NCBI GenBank assembly: GCA_017871115.1
Contig: JAFCIZ010000001.1
Coordinates: 372,001 to 436,000, forward strand
Length of the DNA stretch: 64,000 nt
Source: Cunninghamella blakesleeana
Lineage: Eukaryota; Mucoromycota; Mucoromycetes; Mucorales; Cunninghamellaceae
Reading direction: 5' to 3'
A program made the translations under genes and the position numbers. The notes beneath the pieces were generated by a model that worked only from the letters and a program-made list of their open reading frames with translations, was not told the DNA's origin and did not search any database. Below are positions 49,538 through 62,896 of this stretch, piece by piece. Position 1 is the first letter of the stretch. Every line of letters starts with the position of its first letter.

Positions 49538-52500
49538 ATGTCCTTTTCTACATCATCTTGGGAATCATATTTATCACCACAAGAGACTCAAGTTTATATT
49601 GGATTATTTAAACTTGCTTCTCAAACTAAACCTGGTATAGTTACTGGTACAGAAGCAGTTCAATTTTTTGCAAACTCTGGTGTTCCAAATGGAATTTTAT
49701 CTGATGTAATAACATTAATAAAAATATTAATAATGATAATATAAAAGTATACTTTATCACTTTTATTAATTTTTTTTTATATAAATATACATACTATTTA
49801 TAAATATTTATTAGATATGGGAAACTGCAGACCGAGATAATGTAGGTTATTTAACACCAGAAACTTTTTCAATTGCTTTAAAATTAATTGCCTGTGCACA
49901 GCATGGTACTGAAGTAGCAGATCCAATTATATCAACTGGTATGTACTTGAAAAAATAAGAAGAAGATGGATATATATATATATAATCAATGAGTAAAAAA
50001 TAATATGATAGTGATGTATTTAAAAAAATGAATTGATATATGATATGTGTAAAATATCAGAGATTTAATATATGGAGACGGATACGTTATGCTGGTTTTA
50101 TTAATATATATGTTTATATTTATATTTATATTTAACTTCTGTAAAAAACAATCGTATTTAGTTGTACCCTTACCTCAATTTAAAGGAATTCCAAACGATA
50201 TAAATGTTGTCAGCCCTAACGTAACTGGAAATAGTAGTATATCATCAGCAAATAACATTACTCCAGCAGAACGAGAAAAATACCAATCTATTTTTAAAGC
50301 TCATCAACCTGTAAATGGTGTTTTAAATGCCACAACCGCTAAAAATATATTCATAAAATCCAAATTATCAAATGATATCTTAGGACAAATATGGTAAGTA
50401 ACATATATTTTAAAAAAGTATATGTGAAAACAGATAAGTACTTTTTTTTTATTTACCTTTATACATATTAAACAATAATATAGGTCTTTAGCAGATGTTC
50501 GCCAATCAGGATCATTGAACCAAACTGAATTTACAATTGCCATGCATTATATTGCTAAATTAATGGATGGAACTTTAAATACATTACCTAATCAACTACC
50601 TCCATCTGTCTATGCATCAGCTGCTGGTCCAGCATCTACACCTATGTTAGCCAACCAGCAATCACCAGTGTTAAGACAATTCTCTGGCAATAATAATAGC
50701 AATAACAATAATGGAAGCAATACACCTATTATTTCTCAACAATTAGCAGGAAATAGAATGATAATGACACCACCTCAACGAGCAGCTACAATTGATTCAC
50801 TTGGTAATATGGCTTTTTCATCTTCCACTGAAAATATACAGCGATCTTGGGATGTCACACCAACCGAAAAATCACAGTATGATACATTTTTTGATAGAAT
50901 AGATAGTCAGCGTCAAGGTTTTATCCAAGGAAAAGAAGCTGTAGAATTTTTTAAAAATTCGAGATTACCCGATAATGATTTGGCTCATATATGGGATTTG
51001 GCTGATACTTCACAAAGTGGTAGACTTTCTCGTGATGAGTTTGCTGTTGCTATGCATTTGATTCATAAACGTTTACGTGGTGAAACTCTTCCTCCATCTC
51101 TTCCTACAACTTTGGTACCTCCTAGTCCTCGTGTACCTATGGCAAGTCCAAGTCCTTTACATAGATCTGCCACAACTGCTGCTGCTTCTGTTAATCGTAG
51201 CGTTAGCTATGATCCATTTAATCCACCTGCACAAGGTAAAAGATAAAAAAAGAATATAGAAAAATCAATGAGAAAAAAAAAAAACAAGATATATAACTTT
51301 GTGAAAGGAAAAACTTGATACTCATTTTTATATATATATATATGTTTACTTCTAATTATAAAAGCGGCCCCTATAATTGAAGAAGATCTTTTGGGCGATT
51401 TTGGCAACAACGATCAGTTAACTCAAGATACCAATCAAGTCAATCAATTACAAAATCAAATAACTTCTTTAAAATCATCCACTGTTGAAGTCAAACAACA
51501 AAAACTTACAGCAGAGCAAACTATAGAACAATTAGCTAAACAAAAACAAGAGCTACAAATACAAATGACACAAGTAAAAATGGCACATGAGGCTGAAGTA
51601 AAAGAATTGAATGAATTACAAGATATTATAAAACGTGAAGAACCAGAATGGATGCAAATTAAAAATGAATACGAAATTGCTCAGCAGCAATTATCAGCTA
51701 CACAACAACAAATCCAACAATTAAAACAACAAATTGAAAAGAGTCGTATGGAAAGTGAAAACTACAGACGTCAAGTACATGAAATTCAAGAAGAGACAGC
51801 TGCTTTAATTGCTCAAGTAGAAAGTTTAAATAGCCAATCTAAACAACAAAGTATGATGGTAGATATCAATCATCGTCAAGTTAAAGCTGCAGAACAAGAT
51901 AGGGAGCAAGCTAAGCGCGACTTGCAAGATGCAAAAGAAGTAAAAGGTATTACGGAATCTGCAAGGGGCTTAAACATAAATGATCAATCACACTCTACTG
52001 CTACTGCCGCTGCTACAACCTCTCATTTTTCAACTATTGACAACCGTGATTCCTCTGATGACGATGACTCTTCTTCGTCCGATGATGATGACGATCGCCA
52101 TCATGGAAGCATAAAACAAGATAAAACCACTACGGAAGCTCATTCACCTAACTTTAAAAATTCACCTTTTCATTCCTTTGCAACCACTTCTTCACCTCAG
52201 CCATCCATTGAAAATAAATCAACTACACATTTCAACGATCAATTCTTTGACATTTTTTCGCCACACTTGACACAAGCCGAAGCTCAGGTACAACAAAATG
52301 CAGAAACTAGCCAATCAAACGATTTTGATGCAGTCTTTGGTGATTTAGCTGGAATCCCTTCCCCTGAAGAAAAACAAGATAATAATCTAGATAATAATGC
52401 TACAACAACAGCATCCTCTTCACCAGTGACATCATTATCAACAGCAACTAAAAAACATCGTACACCTCCACCTCCTCCACCTCCTTCTCAAAATACTACA

Positions 52501-53265
52501 GCAACAACAACAAATACTTTTGATGATGTTTTTAATGATTTTGGTACCTCACAAACTAAATCTATTGACGATGATTTTGATGCAGCCTTTTCAGGACCAC
52601 TATCCGATGCAAAAATATTAGAAGGAAGTAAAAACAATGCTAACAATGGTCATACATTATTTACACATGGATCTAAAGCTGATTTTGATGATTTTGATGA
52701 AGCCTTTGGTGTGTTTGATAATGAAAATAACAATAATAATAACGCACCTTCAACATCTAACCCTCCTCAATGGGAAAACAATTTTGGAAAAAATAATAAC
52801 CTTGAACAGGAAAAAAAAAATAAAGCTGATGATTGGGATTCTATTTTCGGCGGTAGTTTTACAGCAACAACGACCAATAAAGGGCCAGCAGATACAAATA
52901 ATTTGGCAGTAAAGGATGATGAAGCATCAAAATCATCAACAGTCACCTTTGGATTTGAAGATGCATTTGGACCATCAACGTCATTTGGACAGCATAAGTT
53001 AGACCAAGGAGGATCGTCATCTTCGGCTGCATCTAGTAGTCAAAGTCGTAACGACAACAATAGCACAAATAATAGGGATGTGACAAGTTTGACAGGCACA
53101 GATAATAATAAGGTTTACACTGAAAAGAGCATTGTAGGAGATGAAAGTAAAATTGATGAACTTGTAAAAATGGGCTTTGACAAAAAGAGCGCTAAAGATG
53201 CATTAGAAAGATACGATCAAGATGTAGCTAAAGCAACTAATTTCTTATTAGATCAAGCTAACTAA
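49538..53265 (+). CDS. EDE1: Ede1/Eps15-type endocytic scaffold
   Basis: Early endocytic adaptor that starts clathrin-coated sites by binding NPF proteins, lipids and ubiquitin. Five exons, 49538-49705, 49815-49938, 50162-50393, 50484-51235 and 51365-53265, give 1058 aa. Three EH domains are visible at about 10-95, 130-205 and 297-385; the third has the clear calcium-loop region HIWDLADTSQSGRLSRDEF. A long Gln/Glu/Lys-rich coiled coil (about 440-610) mediates oligomerisation. The next region is Ser/Asp/Asn-rich with repeated F-D-x-x-F motifs. The last 40 residues are a UBA domain (KIDELVKMGFDKKSAKDALE to the LLDQAN end). The order EH3-coiled coil-UBA is that of yeast Ede1. The NPF-containing tail of the Gts1-like protein at the left end of the window is the type of ligand its EH domains bind. 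Confidence 0.95.
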
Positions 53266-53309
53266 AAACATTTATTTTTAAATATATTATTATATTAATA
53301 TGATGATGG

Positions 53310-53333
53310 AAAAAAAAAAAAAAAAAAAAAAAA
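53310..53333. repeat. Poly(A) tract, A24
   Basis: Twenty-four A, 45 bases after the EDE1 stop codon. It lies in genomic DNA, not at a retrotransposed copy. Confidence 0.85.
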
Positions 53334-53748
53334 TGGTTACATGTAGATGTCTCTCTTTTTTTTTTTTGGTCTATATATTTTTATATACATTTCATTGTAT
53401 CATTTTACATATTATCTTCATCCTTCTTATTATAATTCAATTCATCTACTAAAACTCCCTTTTCTTTTACGTTATAATTCAATATAACTCCTTAATTTAT
53501 TTGTTAATAAATTTCTAACTCATATATATTTATATATGATTTGTTTTTAATTTTTATTATAGATAATAAACCATAAAGTATACTAAAATCGATACTTGTA
53601 ATATATATATCACACTTAAAAAAAGTTGTTTTTTTTCTTCTTTCTTTTCCTTTTTTTATATATAGCTTTTTTTTTTTGCCATTTGTGACCCTCTCGCTTT
53701 TTCACTACTTCCCCTTTTTTTTACTCGTAACATTTACCCATAAGGGGA

Positions 53749-53756
53749 TATAAAAG
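53749..53756 (+). promoter_or_regulatory. TATA box of the RGS gene
   Basis: TATAAAAG preceded directly by AGGGG; the ATG is 335 bases downstream, implying a long leader. Confidence 0.4.
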
Positions 53757-54083
53757 ATATCATATTTATATTTTACATAAAAAGTTTGAAAAACATGCAT
53801 TATCCTGTTTTTTTTTTTTATATGATTGCTATTGAGTTTTAAAAAGAAAAAGAAAAAGAAAAAGAATAAAAAATAAGCAAAAAATTCCAGAAGAAATCAA
53901 AAAAACGTTGATGAAAGGAGAGATCTGAAATCACCTTCCTTATTCTCTCCCTTGCCCTAATTTTTTTTTTTTTTTTTTGTATTTAAAGCGAAAAAAATTC
54001 TATACTATTCCATTTTGTTCGAATTTGTTCCATTCTATTATTTATTTTTTAAAAAAAGAATACCTATTATTCTATATTATTCT

Positions 54084-56438
54084 ATGGCACAAGCTTATAC
54101 TTCTGTATTAAAATTTAATGTTGATGGTCGTCCTTATGTTAAGGTAAAAAAGTTAAATAAGATATTTTAAAAGAAAGTTTGGCGGAATTTCGTTTTGGAG
54201 TTGTGTAATTTTTTTTATTTATTCAGAAAATAAAACTACCTCTCTCTCAAATTTTCTTTTTTTTTTTCAAAAAAAAAAAAAAACGCTTAATAATTATGAT
54301 TTTTTTATTGCAAACTCATAATGTAGGATATACATGATTTGTTTTCAGCACTCGTAACTCAAGTTAAATTCAGTTCACATAAATATTTATTTACCAATTA
54401 TGAAAACACCATGACGTCTGAAGACATACTTGAAGTACTAAGTAATTTACAGTTTATCCAATCAATTTCCCATCCCGATTCTGAAGGTCAAGGACGTTTA
54501 AACACTACTATTACCACAACAACATTTAACATGCAACGTGGTGTAGCTAAAGCACTTTGTCAACAGTTTATATGGGCGCGTTTAATGTATAATGCGACTG
54601 ATCCTTTAAATCGATCTTACCGTGACAAGGCTTTATGGAAACTTACTATGAAAGGATTAATTGTATTACATGAATTCTGTCAGTTACTTGATATGAATCA
54701 CCTTTTATTATCCAATGATAAAATATCTATTGAAGAATATAGATTATTAACTTTAGAACGGAATGAAGATGATCAATTAGTTACCAATCGATCCAATATG
54801 GTTTCCTTATTTAGAATCATGATTCATGCTTTATCTGAGGATGAAAACGGTCTCCTATTAAGTAAACACACCAACCATGATAACACTATTGTTCATAAAA
54901 TCAAAAAGAAAAGAAGCAATCGACATAATCAACAACGAAAGGTACGAAAACAGCAACAGCAATTACGTAAATCCTCTTTGACATCATCTTCCTCTATTTC
55001 TTCATCGTCTACTACGTCTTCATGCATGAAAAATGGCTATCCTCCACAACATTATTATAATCAGCAACGCCATGGTTCAAAGCGCAGTTCGATGGCTTCC
55101 TCTATTAATTCCTCAACGTCATCTTATACTGGTTTAACTACACCTCAATCTTCTCCATCCTCTATGATGTTTGATTCTGTTAACTATGCTTCTACATCCA
55201 ATGCAAGTAGTTATTTTTCATCCATGATGGACAAGTTTAATTTTTATGATACACGAACTAGTTCCACCTATAGTAATAAGAATTCAAATGGTGATATAAT
55301 AAGTGATGTCGAAGATGAAGAAAGTGAAGAAGAAGAAGAATACGAAGAAGAATACGAAGAATATGAACATGATAATGAAGATGAAGATGAAGCTCAAGAA
55401 AGTGAAGAAGAATATACAGTGATTCGAAAAATGCGGGTTATTTTTACATCTCAAGTGTGCTGTGATTGGTTAAGCGCTTCTTGTTCTATTGCTTGTCGTG
55501 ATGAAGCAGAATTACTTTCTACAGAATTTTTACGTCATGGTTGGATTCGGTTTTATAAAGAAAGTTATCAAGAAGAATTGAATTTTGTTTCATCTTCCAA
55601 AGATATTTTTTTATCAGTAACACCAAAAGGGCGTCAATTAGTGATTGATGGAATTAATTCTTCTACTTCTTATTCAACACCAACTACAACAAGCCCATCT
55701 TACACACCTTTAACTACACCAGTTACACCAACTACACCAGTTTTTACTTTTCATTCACCATCATCAAGACGAAGTAGTGCAAATTTAGAGGATCCTTCAT
55801 CCTCTTCATCACCTTATTATTCAATACATCCATTAGATCAACAAAAAGAACTAAAAGAAACATCTAATTCACATTCTGCCAAATTAATGGCTATTTTAAA
55901 AGATCCACATTTACGATCATTATTTAAAGATTTTTTAAAAGCCAATTATTGTGCTGAAAATCTCGATTTTTGGATCGACTATCATCATTTAAAAACCAAA
56001 TGTAAAAATCAAAGTCCAGCTTTAAACAAACAATATCAGAAAGATTTATTAGAGGACGCTATTGCAATTTGGGCCAAGTATTTATCTCCTAAAGCCAAAC
56101 ATGAATTAAATATTGATCACGGTTTACAAAAGGAATTAAAACAATATATAAAATCCATTGTGAAATTCGAATACTCTTCTTCATCCATTACCTCCTCCTC
56201 CTCCTCTTTAAAAAAGAAAGATCGGTACGCTTCCTATACAAATCTAGTATATATCTCTACTCAATCCAATGCTCAATGTTTACGTACCATTTTAAAACGA
56301 TTTGATCGTGTGGAATTACAAATTTGTCGTTTAATGGCTTCTGATTCCGTTCCTAAATTTGTGTCTTGGTTACGTACAGCCAAGAAAAATGATAAAATCA
56401 ATCTTTTACAACAAAATCTCCAATTTTTAAAATTATAA
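54084..56438 (+). CDS. SST2: DEP-RGS regulator of G-protein signalling (Sst2 type)
   Basis: Speeds GTP hydrolysis on a G-alpha subunit and so turns off receptor signalling. Two exons, 54084-54143 and 54327-56438, give 723 aa. The N-terminal 20 residues lie on a separate short exon. A first DEP-like region covers about 21-135. A second DEP covers about 382-440, with RKMRVIFTSQVCCDWLSAS and FLRHGWIRFYKE. Between them is a Ser/Thr-rich linker and an acidic stretch (about 330-380). The RGS domain is at about 538-700: KLMAILKDPHLRSLFKDFLK, ANYCAENLDFWIDYHHLK and the terminal helix with FLKL. Two DEP modules followed by a C-terminal RGS is the arrangement of yeast Sst2, where the DEP tethers the protein to the receptor tail. 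Confidence 0.93.
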
Positions 56439-57672
56439 AAATACATAAATAATTCAAGGCAGTTTATATAAAAGTAACTATTTTTTCCTTTCTTTTAATT
56501 TGTATTTACCATTATTTTTATTAGTATTGTTACTATTCCCAATAATTTTAATATTTATTTTTCTTAACGTCAAAATAAAAACTAATTTTTCATTACCATA
56601 TTCATCTAAAAATCTTAATTAGAATATTTTAAAATATTTGTAATTTCTAAAAAAATTCAGGAGGTTTATATATAATCAAAGCAAGTAAAGTAAATATAAA
56701 ATAAAGGATGTCATACGTAAATTATACGTAAATGTCGTTTTTAAGCTTTAAAACACAATGATACAACTTGCTGATCATTTTTATTCTATAAATCGACTAA
56801 AAAAAAGCCAATGTTAAATCAGAGTTTTTCGAAATACGTAGTTCTCCTTTTTTTATAACTAGTACCAAAAAAAAAAAAGGAGTTATGAACATAGAATTAA
56901 GGCAAAAAGTAGGCATTTTTTTAAAAGAAAAATAATACCTATTAAACATTCTAAAAAAGACTATAAAAACGATTTTTTTTAATCATGTACTAAGCTATGT
57001 ACTTGAAAAAAATAATGAATTAAACTATTTTAACAATTAATAATAAATATAATAATAAAACATGGATTCAAAAAAAAAAAAAAAAAAAAAAATTTAAGAG
57101 TGAAAAAAAAAAAAAAATGGTGATACATACAATATATATAATCTTATATTCAGGTTGATACGTACTATACACATGATTTTACTTAATTTGGTGTATTTAA
57201 AAAAAATAAACTAAATAATTGGGGAAATGAATGTTAGAGAGGAGTACAAAAGGAGATGTATATAGGTAAAAAAAATATCTGAGACAAACCATTTTTTTTT
57301 TTTGTGTGAAAAAAAAAAAAGTAATTAGTTTATCGTTTTTTATTTTTATTGGTTAAAATAAAATAAAAAAGAAGATTTACAATAAATGAATGATTTGAGA
57401 GGGGAGGGACTAAAAAAAAGAAAAAAGAAGGAAAAAAAAAAAAAAAAAAAAAACATATTGAGTTGAGCAATATAAAAAAATGAGCAAAGTATATAAAATA
57501 CTAATAATGATGATGATATATAGGTTAAAAGAGTGTAAAAGAAAAATTATATAAAAACATATACAAAAGAATGAGAGTATGAATGAAGAGAGAAAAGGAA
57601 TATTTTTTTTTTAGAAAAATGATTCTACTGTTAATTAAATAATAAATAAGTAATAAATAATAATATCTTTTT
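56439..57672. other. Convergent 3' intergenic region
   Basis: About 1.2 kb between the RGS and kinase genes, tail to tail. It holds an 11-base direct repeat (56714-56733) and A runs near 57069-57091, 57103-57117 and 57432-57453. No gene is seen. Confidence 0.5.
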
Positions 57673-58947
57673 TTATAACCACCAAGAGCCTTTTTCTTGA
57701 CTGTGAACAAACATATCGGTATCATCATCATCATTATGGAAATCATCTTCCTCTTCTTCTTCAATAATAGAGGATGATAAAGAAGAGTAACCATCTGAAC
57801 GTTGGAAATCTTCTTCAACCATATCTGACCAGGACATACCTGAAGGAGCACTAAAGATGGCCGAGTCAAAGCTTGCTTTACTTGAGGGTTTAGGAAGAGC
57901 AGGAATATCCATAGGTAATTGAGCATATTCTTCTTGATCGAAGCACCATTCATCTTCATCTTCGTCGTAAACATCTTCAAGATCATTATCGTGCTGTTGT
58001 TGGACCAATAATTTATCTAACTGAAGGAATTGTTGTTTGACTTGACTAATGGTAGGACGATCAGCAGCATGGACTGATAACACAGATTGAAGAAACCGAG
58101 CACAAGATGGAGATAGTAATGGGAATAATTGTTCTTTCAACATGGAAGGATGACGACGGTATTCAGCAAAGGAAGGATCCATACCATTTGCTTCTTGCCA
58201 AGGGTTACGACCGAATAAAAAGGCTAATAACAATATTCCAACACTCCACACATCTGAAGCTGCCGCATCGTAAGGAATGAATTCTGTTGTACTATTTTCA
58301 TTGGCTTGATCAAAATTATGTTCATCATCGAAATGTTCAGGAGCTAAATAAGTAGTGGATCCACAGCCAAATTCCAAAGAATAACGTTCTCTTGTTGCTA
58401 AACCAAAATCCGCTACTTTACAGGTAAACTGTTCATCGTCATCTTCATTAACAGATTGCAATAACACATTTTCCAATTTAATATCACGATGATAGACACC
58501 TTGAGCATGCATATATTCAATTCCATCTAAAATTTGTAAAAAGGCTGTTTTCACGACCGATTCATCACAAGTTTTAGTTGCTTGCTCTTGATCTTGCTGT
58601 TGTACCACATAATCAAACAAATCACCTTGATCGCATAACTCCATTACCATGTAAATATAATCCTTTTCATGAATTACTCGATGTAAGCCTAATAAAGAAG
58701 AATGCTTTAAGGATTCTTGAATATCGATTTCTAATTGTTGTAATTGAAGTTGCTGATGATCTAACCCGGATTTAGATAATACTTTGATTGCTACATAGCC
58801 ATTATCCTTTAAAGATTGACCCAAGAAGAGACAGCCGTAGCTACCTTTTCCTATTTCTTCCAAAAGCTGGTAATCGTTATCAATGACTTTATCAATCATG
58901 GTTGAAGACATAGTTTCCCAATAATCTGATTCAATTTGTGCTGACAT
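57673..58947 (-). CDS. Ser/Thr protein kinase (Ran1/Ksp1/Sks1-like)
   Basis: Single exon, 424 aa, ATG at 58947. The catalytic domain spans about 25-320 with every core motif present: Gly loop EIGKGSYGCLFLG (31-43), VAIK Lys55, HRDIKLEN (153-160), DFG (180-182), APE (202-204) and DVWSVGILL. The HRD-Lys-Leu-Glu-Asn loop and overall layout suggest the fungal Ran1/Ksp1/Sks1 nutrient-response group; this is inference from memory of the family. The C-terminal 100 residues are acidic, with a short motif SGMSWSDMVEEDF (about 373-385), a Ser cluster, an Asp/Glu run and the end KGSWWL. The sequence upstream contains a TTTG repeat and GA repeats, and no intron is needed. Confidence 0.9.
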   Translation of the reverse strand: MSAQIESDYWETMSSTMIDKVIDNDYQLLEEIGKGSYGCLFLGQSLKDNGYVAIKVLSKSGLDHQQLQLQQLEIDIQESLKHSSLLGLHRVIHEKDYIYMVMELCDQGDLFDYVVQQQDQEQATKTCDESVVKTAFLQILDGIEYMHAQGVYHRDIKLENVLLQSVNEDDDEQFTCKVADFGLATRERYSLEFGCGSTTYLAPEHFDDEHNFDQANENSTTEFIPYDAAASDVWSVGILLLAFLFGRNPWQEANGMDPSFAEYRRHPSMLKEQLFPLLSPSCARFLQSVLSVHAADRPTISQVKQQFLQLDKLLVQQQHDNDLEDVYDEDEDEWCFDQEEYAQLPMDIPALPKPSSKASFDSAIFSAPSGMSWSDMVEEDFQRSDGYSSLSSSIIEEEEEDDFHNDDDDTDMFVHSQEKGSWWL

Positions 58948-59275
58948 TGCTGTTTTAAATATATATAGATAAAGAGATAAAGATAGAGAGAGATAATAAA
59001 AAAAAAAAGAGAGAGAGAGAGAGAGGTAGCTAGATAAAAAGGAAGCAGTTGATATAGAATAGATGTATAAGAGATTATTTTTTTAAAATAATAATAAGAG
59101 GTTGATATTTTAAATAGGAAGCTTGAGGAGTTTTAAATTTAATAAATTATAATTTACTAAGTGTGAATTGATTGCCTTTTTCGGGTTTGATGAAAATTAA
59201 AATATCCCACAAATAATAGTTTTGAATAGATAATAATAGGTTGCTTATAATAATAAAAAGTTTTTGATTGTTCTG

Positions 59276-59302
59276 CTTTGTTTGTTTGTTTGTTTGTTTG
59301 TT
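59276..59302. repeat. (TTTG)n microsatellite
   Basis: About six and a half TTTG units, roughly 330 bases upstream of the kinase start. Confidence 0.8.
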
Positions 59303-60552
59303 AGTTGTTATAATTGTTATAGTTGTTATTATAGTTAAATTGGTTGTTGTTAGTATATATATATATAAAAAAAAACCGTTCAGTTCTTGGTAGATTGATT
59401 GATTCAGTTGTAAAAAATAATATTCATGTTAAAAGAGATGGTTTGTATTTGATTTTAAGAATGGGTTGTAGATTAAAAAAATAAAGTAATGGATGGTTGA
59501 CTCGAATATAATATCGATTTGCTTTTTTTTTTTTTCGTTTTTTTTTTATAATGGTTTTGTATGTAGTAAAAGTAGAAATGAATTGAGATGAAAATAAAAA
59601 AGGAATTAGAAAAGGGTAAACATTTTAAATACAATAATAAATAAGAAATAAAGAAAAAAGGTTTAAAAAGGTTTTAAAAAAAATTTACAAAAGAAGAAAG
59701 AAGAAAAAAAAAGAAGAAAAAGAAAAAATAAGATTACAAAGAAGAAGAAGAAGGTATCGTTAAAGTACAAGTAAAAAGTAAAAATTAAAGTAAAAAAGTA
59801 AAAAAAAAAAAAAAAGAGAAGAGAAAGTGAAAGAGAGAAAGAAAAAAGGAGGAAAATAAATAGACTTTTTTTTTTAAAAAAAAACATCATGCTTATTTTT
59901 TTTAAAAGTCAGGTGAACACATGACCCTTTAAACACCCGCACTTTTCTTTGTGCAAAAAAGATTATCATCTCATATTACTTGAATCTTTCTCTCTCTCTC
60001 TCTCTCTCTTTTTGGTATGCTATTATTTAAATCTATTTACCTATTTTATTCTATCTAAAAACATGGATTTATCTATCTATTTTATATTTACACTTGATAG
60101 CTTTCAAGCTTTTTTTATTTTATTTTTTTAATAAAAGAATTATTATTTTATCCTGTTCCAAGCAAAGCAAATAAATAAAAAAATATATCAAATAAATATA
60201 TACGTAGCCTTTATATTATATGCTACTATATAACTATATATAAGAATAATCAGTATAGGTAAAAATAAGAACCTTTATTATATTAATAAATAATAATAAT
60301 AATAACTAATAAATGCATAGAAAGGAAATAATAACTTATTAATAAAAAAAAAGAGGAAGTACATGAATATATTAAGATCCTAAGCTAACAAAGTCCAGGT
60401 ACAATCAAAATTCTTTTTTTTACTATAAATACAATCATTCAAAGCTTCAAAAGAGAACGTCATAATTATATGCATCATTTCCTTTTTTATGTTAATCATC
60501 CTCTCTATCTCTTTTGTATAAATCACACTAATATAGAAAAAAGACTTTAGTA

Positions 60553-60589
<37 letters not shown>
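60553..60589. repeat. T25A12 homopolymer junction
   Basis: Twenty-five T followed directly by twelve A, able to fold back on itself. Confidence 0.85.
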
Positions 60590-60911
60590 TAACAATTCTT
60601 TATTATTTTTAATATATAAGGAACATCATTTTTTAATTAGACATAAATAATTTTTTAAATAATATTCCGTTTAAAGACATATTTTTACACATACGCAAAT
60701 ATATATTTATAAATAATAAAAAAAAGACCAAATGATTTTTTTTATGGGAATATTATATAAAAAATATTCTAGCTCCCCTTTTTATGAGAAAATGATATCA
60801 TTTAAATAAAGTTACTATTAAATTAAAAAATTTATATATATATATGCAATACTTGTAACAAATTATTTTCATTCTATATATAAATAAATTATAATAATAA
60901 TATAAATGACT

Positions 60912-62842
60912 TTATTGAGAATGAATAGGGCAACCTTTACCCAAAGAAAACCATTCATGAATACAGGTATGATGATAACTACATAAACATCGAAGTCGAG
61001 CAACTGTGTCACCTAAATCAATGAATATGATAATAATAAATAATATAGCATTAACTTATCTGCATTTTGGTCCATTATCTATTTTTTTTTTTTTTATATA
61101 TAAATTTAATTTACCTTCCGCAAATTCCTCGAAACAAATCACACACTCACTTCCTAATAAAGTTGAATTTGACGGTGCTTGATATACTAAAGTAAGACAA
61201 GAAAAAAGAAAAAAAAGTTAGATCGAAATGATTGGTGTCAAGTGATTAAACTTTTTTCTCTCTCTTTTTTCTTTTCATATATATATCTTCACACTTTACA
61301 TATATAACTAGACCCAGCTATAGATGAAGAGGATAGACCGGCATTTAAACAGGCTTGAACATGGTTTTCTCTTGATTCCGTTGTTTCAAAATTATCTAAA
61401 AGTAACCCACAAACAGGACAGTATGACATAATACTATCTTTACTAGATGATCTTTGCATAGATGTTCTTGAAGAAGGTTGAGCAAGTCCTTCATAACATA
61501 CGTCGCATACCCTCTGAGGTTGTAAGGAGATTTTATAATGTTGATCGACGGGTAGCTGAGGATCGTGAATAATACCAGAATAAGGAAGCATAACTCGATT
61601 CATAGAGCATTTGTCGCAAACGATTAATCCACATTGTCTATATGTGTATATATATAAAAAAAAAAAGAAATATAAATGTTTGAGTGTAAATGAAAATAAA
61701 ATAAAATGTGTGATGCTGTTTTATTTATTTATTATTTATTTATTTATTCATTAAAAATAATCAGCCTTTTTTTTTTCTTTTACCTGCAATGATGTTTTCG
61801 ATTAATAAAATTAAACCATTTTCCACAATATCTACAATCCATTGCATATTCATTTTTTTCCCATACCCGAGCGATGCCAGATCTACTTTGAGAGTAAGAG
61901 GAGGATCGTAAATCTAACGATGGTCTACTACTATTACTATTACTATTATTTTCTTGTTCTTGCTGTTGACCAGGATGTGGAGAATGATGTTCTGTTATAT
62001 AGTTAACACCCCTAATATAAGAAGCTTCTGATCTTGCAACAGATGTACTACTTGTAGGTCTACTTGCTTGTTGCTGTCGATATATGTAATCTTCAATTAT
62101 ATAAGGTTCATGGGTTTCATTAGATTGGTTTAAATCTATATTTATAAATCATTGGTAAATAAAATGATTTACGATTAATACTTATATGTATTGTATTCTT
62201 TTTTCTATTTTTCTATCTATGTTTTTTTTTTTTTAAAAAAAAAGCTTAATTACCATTTCCAGGATTATTATTATGATCATCATCCAATGTGGAGGTATCT
62301 ATAGATTGTGTACTACTGTCATCTGATGTCAGTTCTTCCGAAGATGATTGGTTCATAATTTCTGTTGCAGTTGTTATTGTTGAAGGATAATGATTATTAT
62401 TATTATTATTATTAAAAGTACGTCTTGTCATGATCCTTACCCATCTTCTTCTTCTAACACAGCGTATTCCAGTAGTTGGTGGTTTTTTTTTCCATGATAT
62501 TGATTCTACTTCCAAATGTTTTGCATATTGAAATCCATCTTGGTCTATGTCTGAAAGTGTATGATCAATTACCCAATTTGTAATCCATGTCCATACTTGT
62601 TGTTGCTCGGTGTCAATCGGTGGGAGTGAAACAGTATTTTTAGTGATGGCTTCACCAGACGGTAAATTCCAAGGTAATTGAGGATGTGGGGTATATATAG
62701 TTTGTGTTATGCCAGAAAGCGATAATACGGATTGCTGGTTTTCATAAATGATCACAGGAACGGTTGTATGCTCTTTTAATACATCATAATCAGAACCTTA
62801 AAAAAAAATAAACACATTTTCATTTTTAGCTTTTTTTTAAAA

Positions 62843-62896
<54 letters not shown>

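Larger units (their letters stand above)
53266..54083. other. Intergenic, EDE1 to RGS gene
   Basis: 818 bases. It holds an A24 run just after EDE1 (53310-53333), possible stress-response pentamers CCCCT (53711-53715) and AGGGG (53743-53747), and a TATA box at 53749-53756. Confidence 0.5.
58948..60911. other. Long upstream region of the kinase gene
   Basis: About 2 kb, the second-longest gene-poor stretch. It holds GA-rich repeats (58985-59024), a TTTG repeat (59276-59302), a CT repeat (59990-60011) and a T25A12 junction (60553-60589). The frames at 59663-59890, 59949-60131 and 60380-60595 are low-complexity readings. It may contain distal regulatory DNA for the kinase, as the gene to the right ends here. 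Confidence 0.5.

Noticed and set aside
53310..53333. A24 run considered as a retrotransposition tail
   Set aside because: No target-site duplication or processed copy upstream; EDE1 itself has introns.
57525..57986. Second minus-strand frame over the kinase 3' end
   Set aside because: Shadow of the kinase tail in another frame, running into A/T tracts.
59663..60131. Two short frames in the kinase upstream region
   Set aside because: Homopolymer-driven Phe/Ser/Leu composition and no conserved features.
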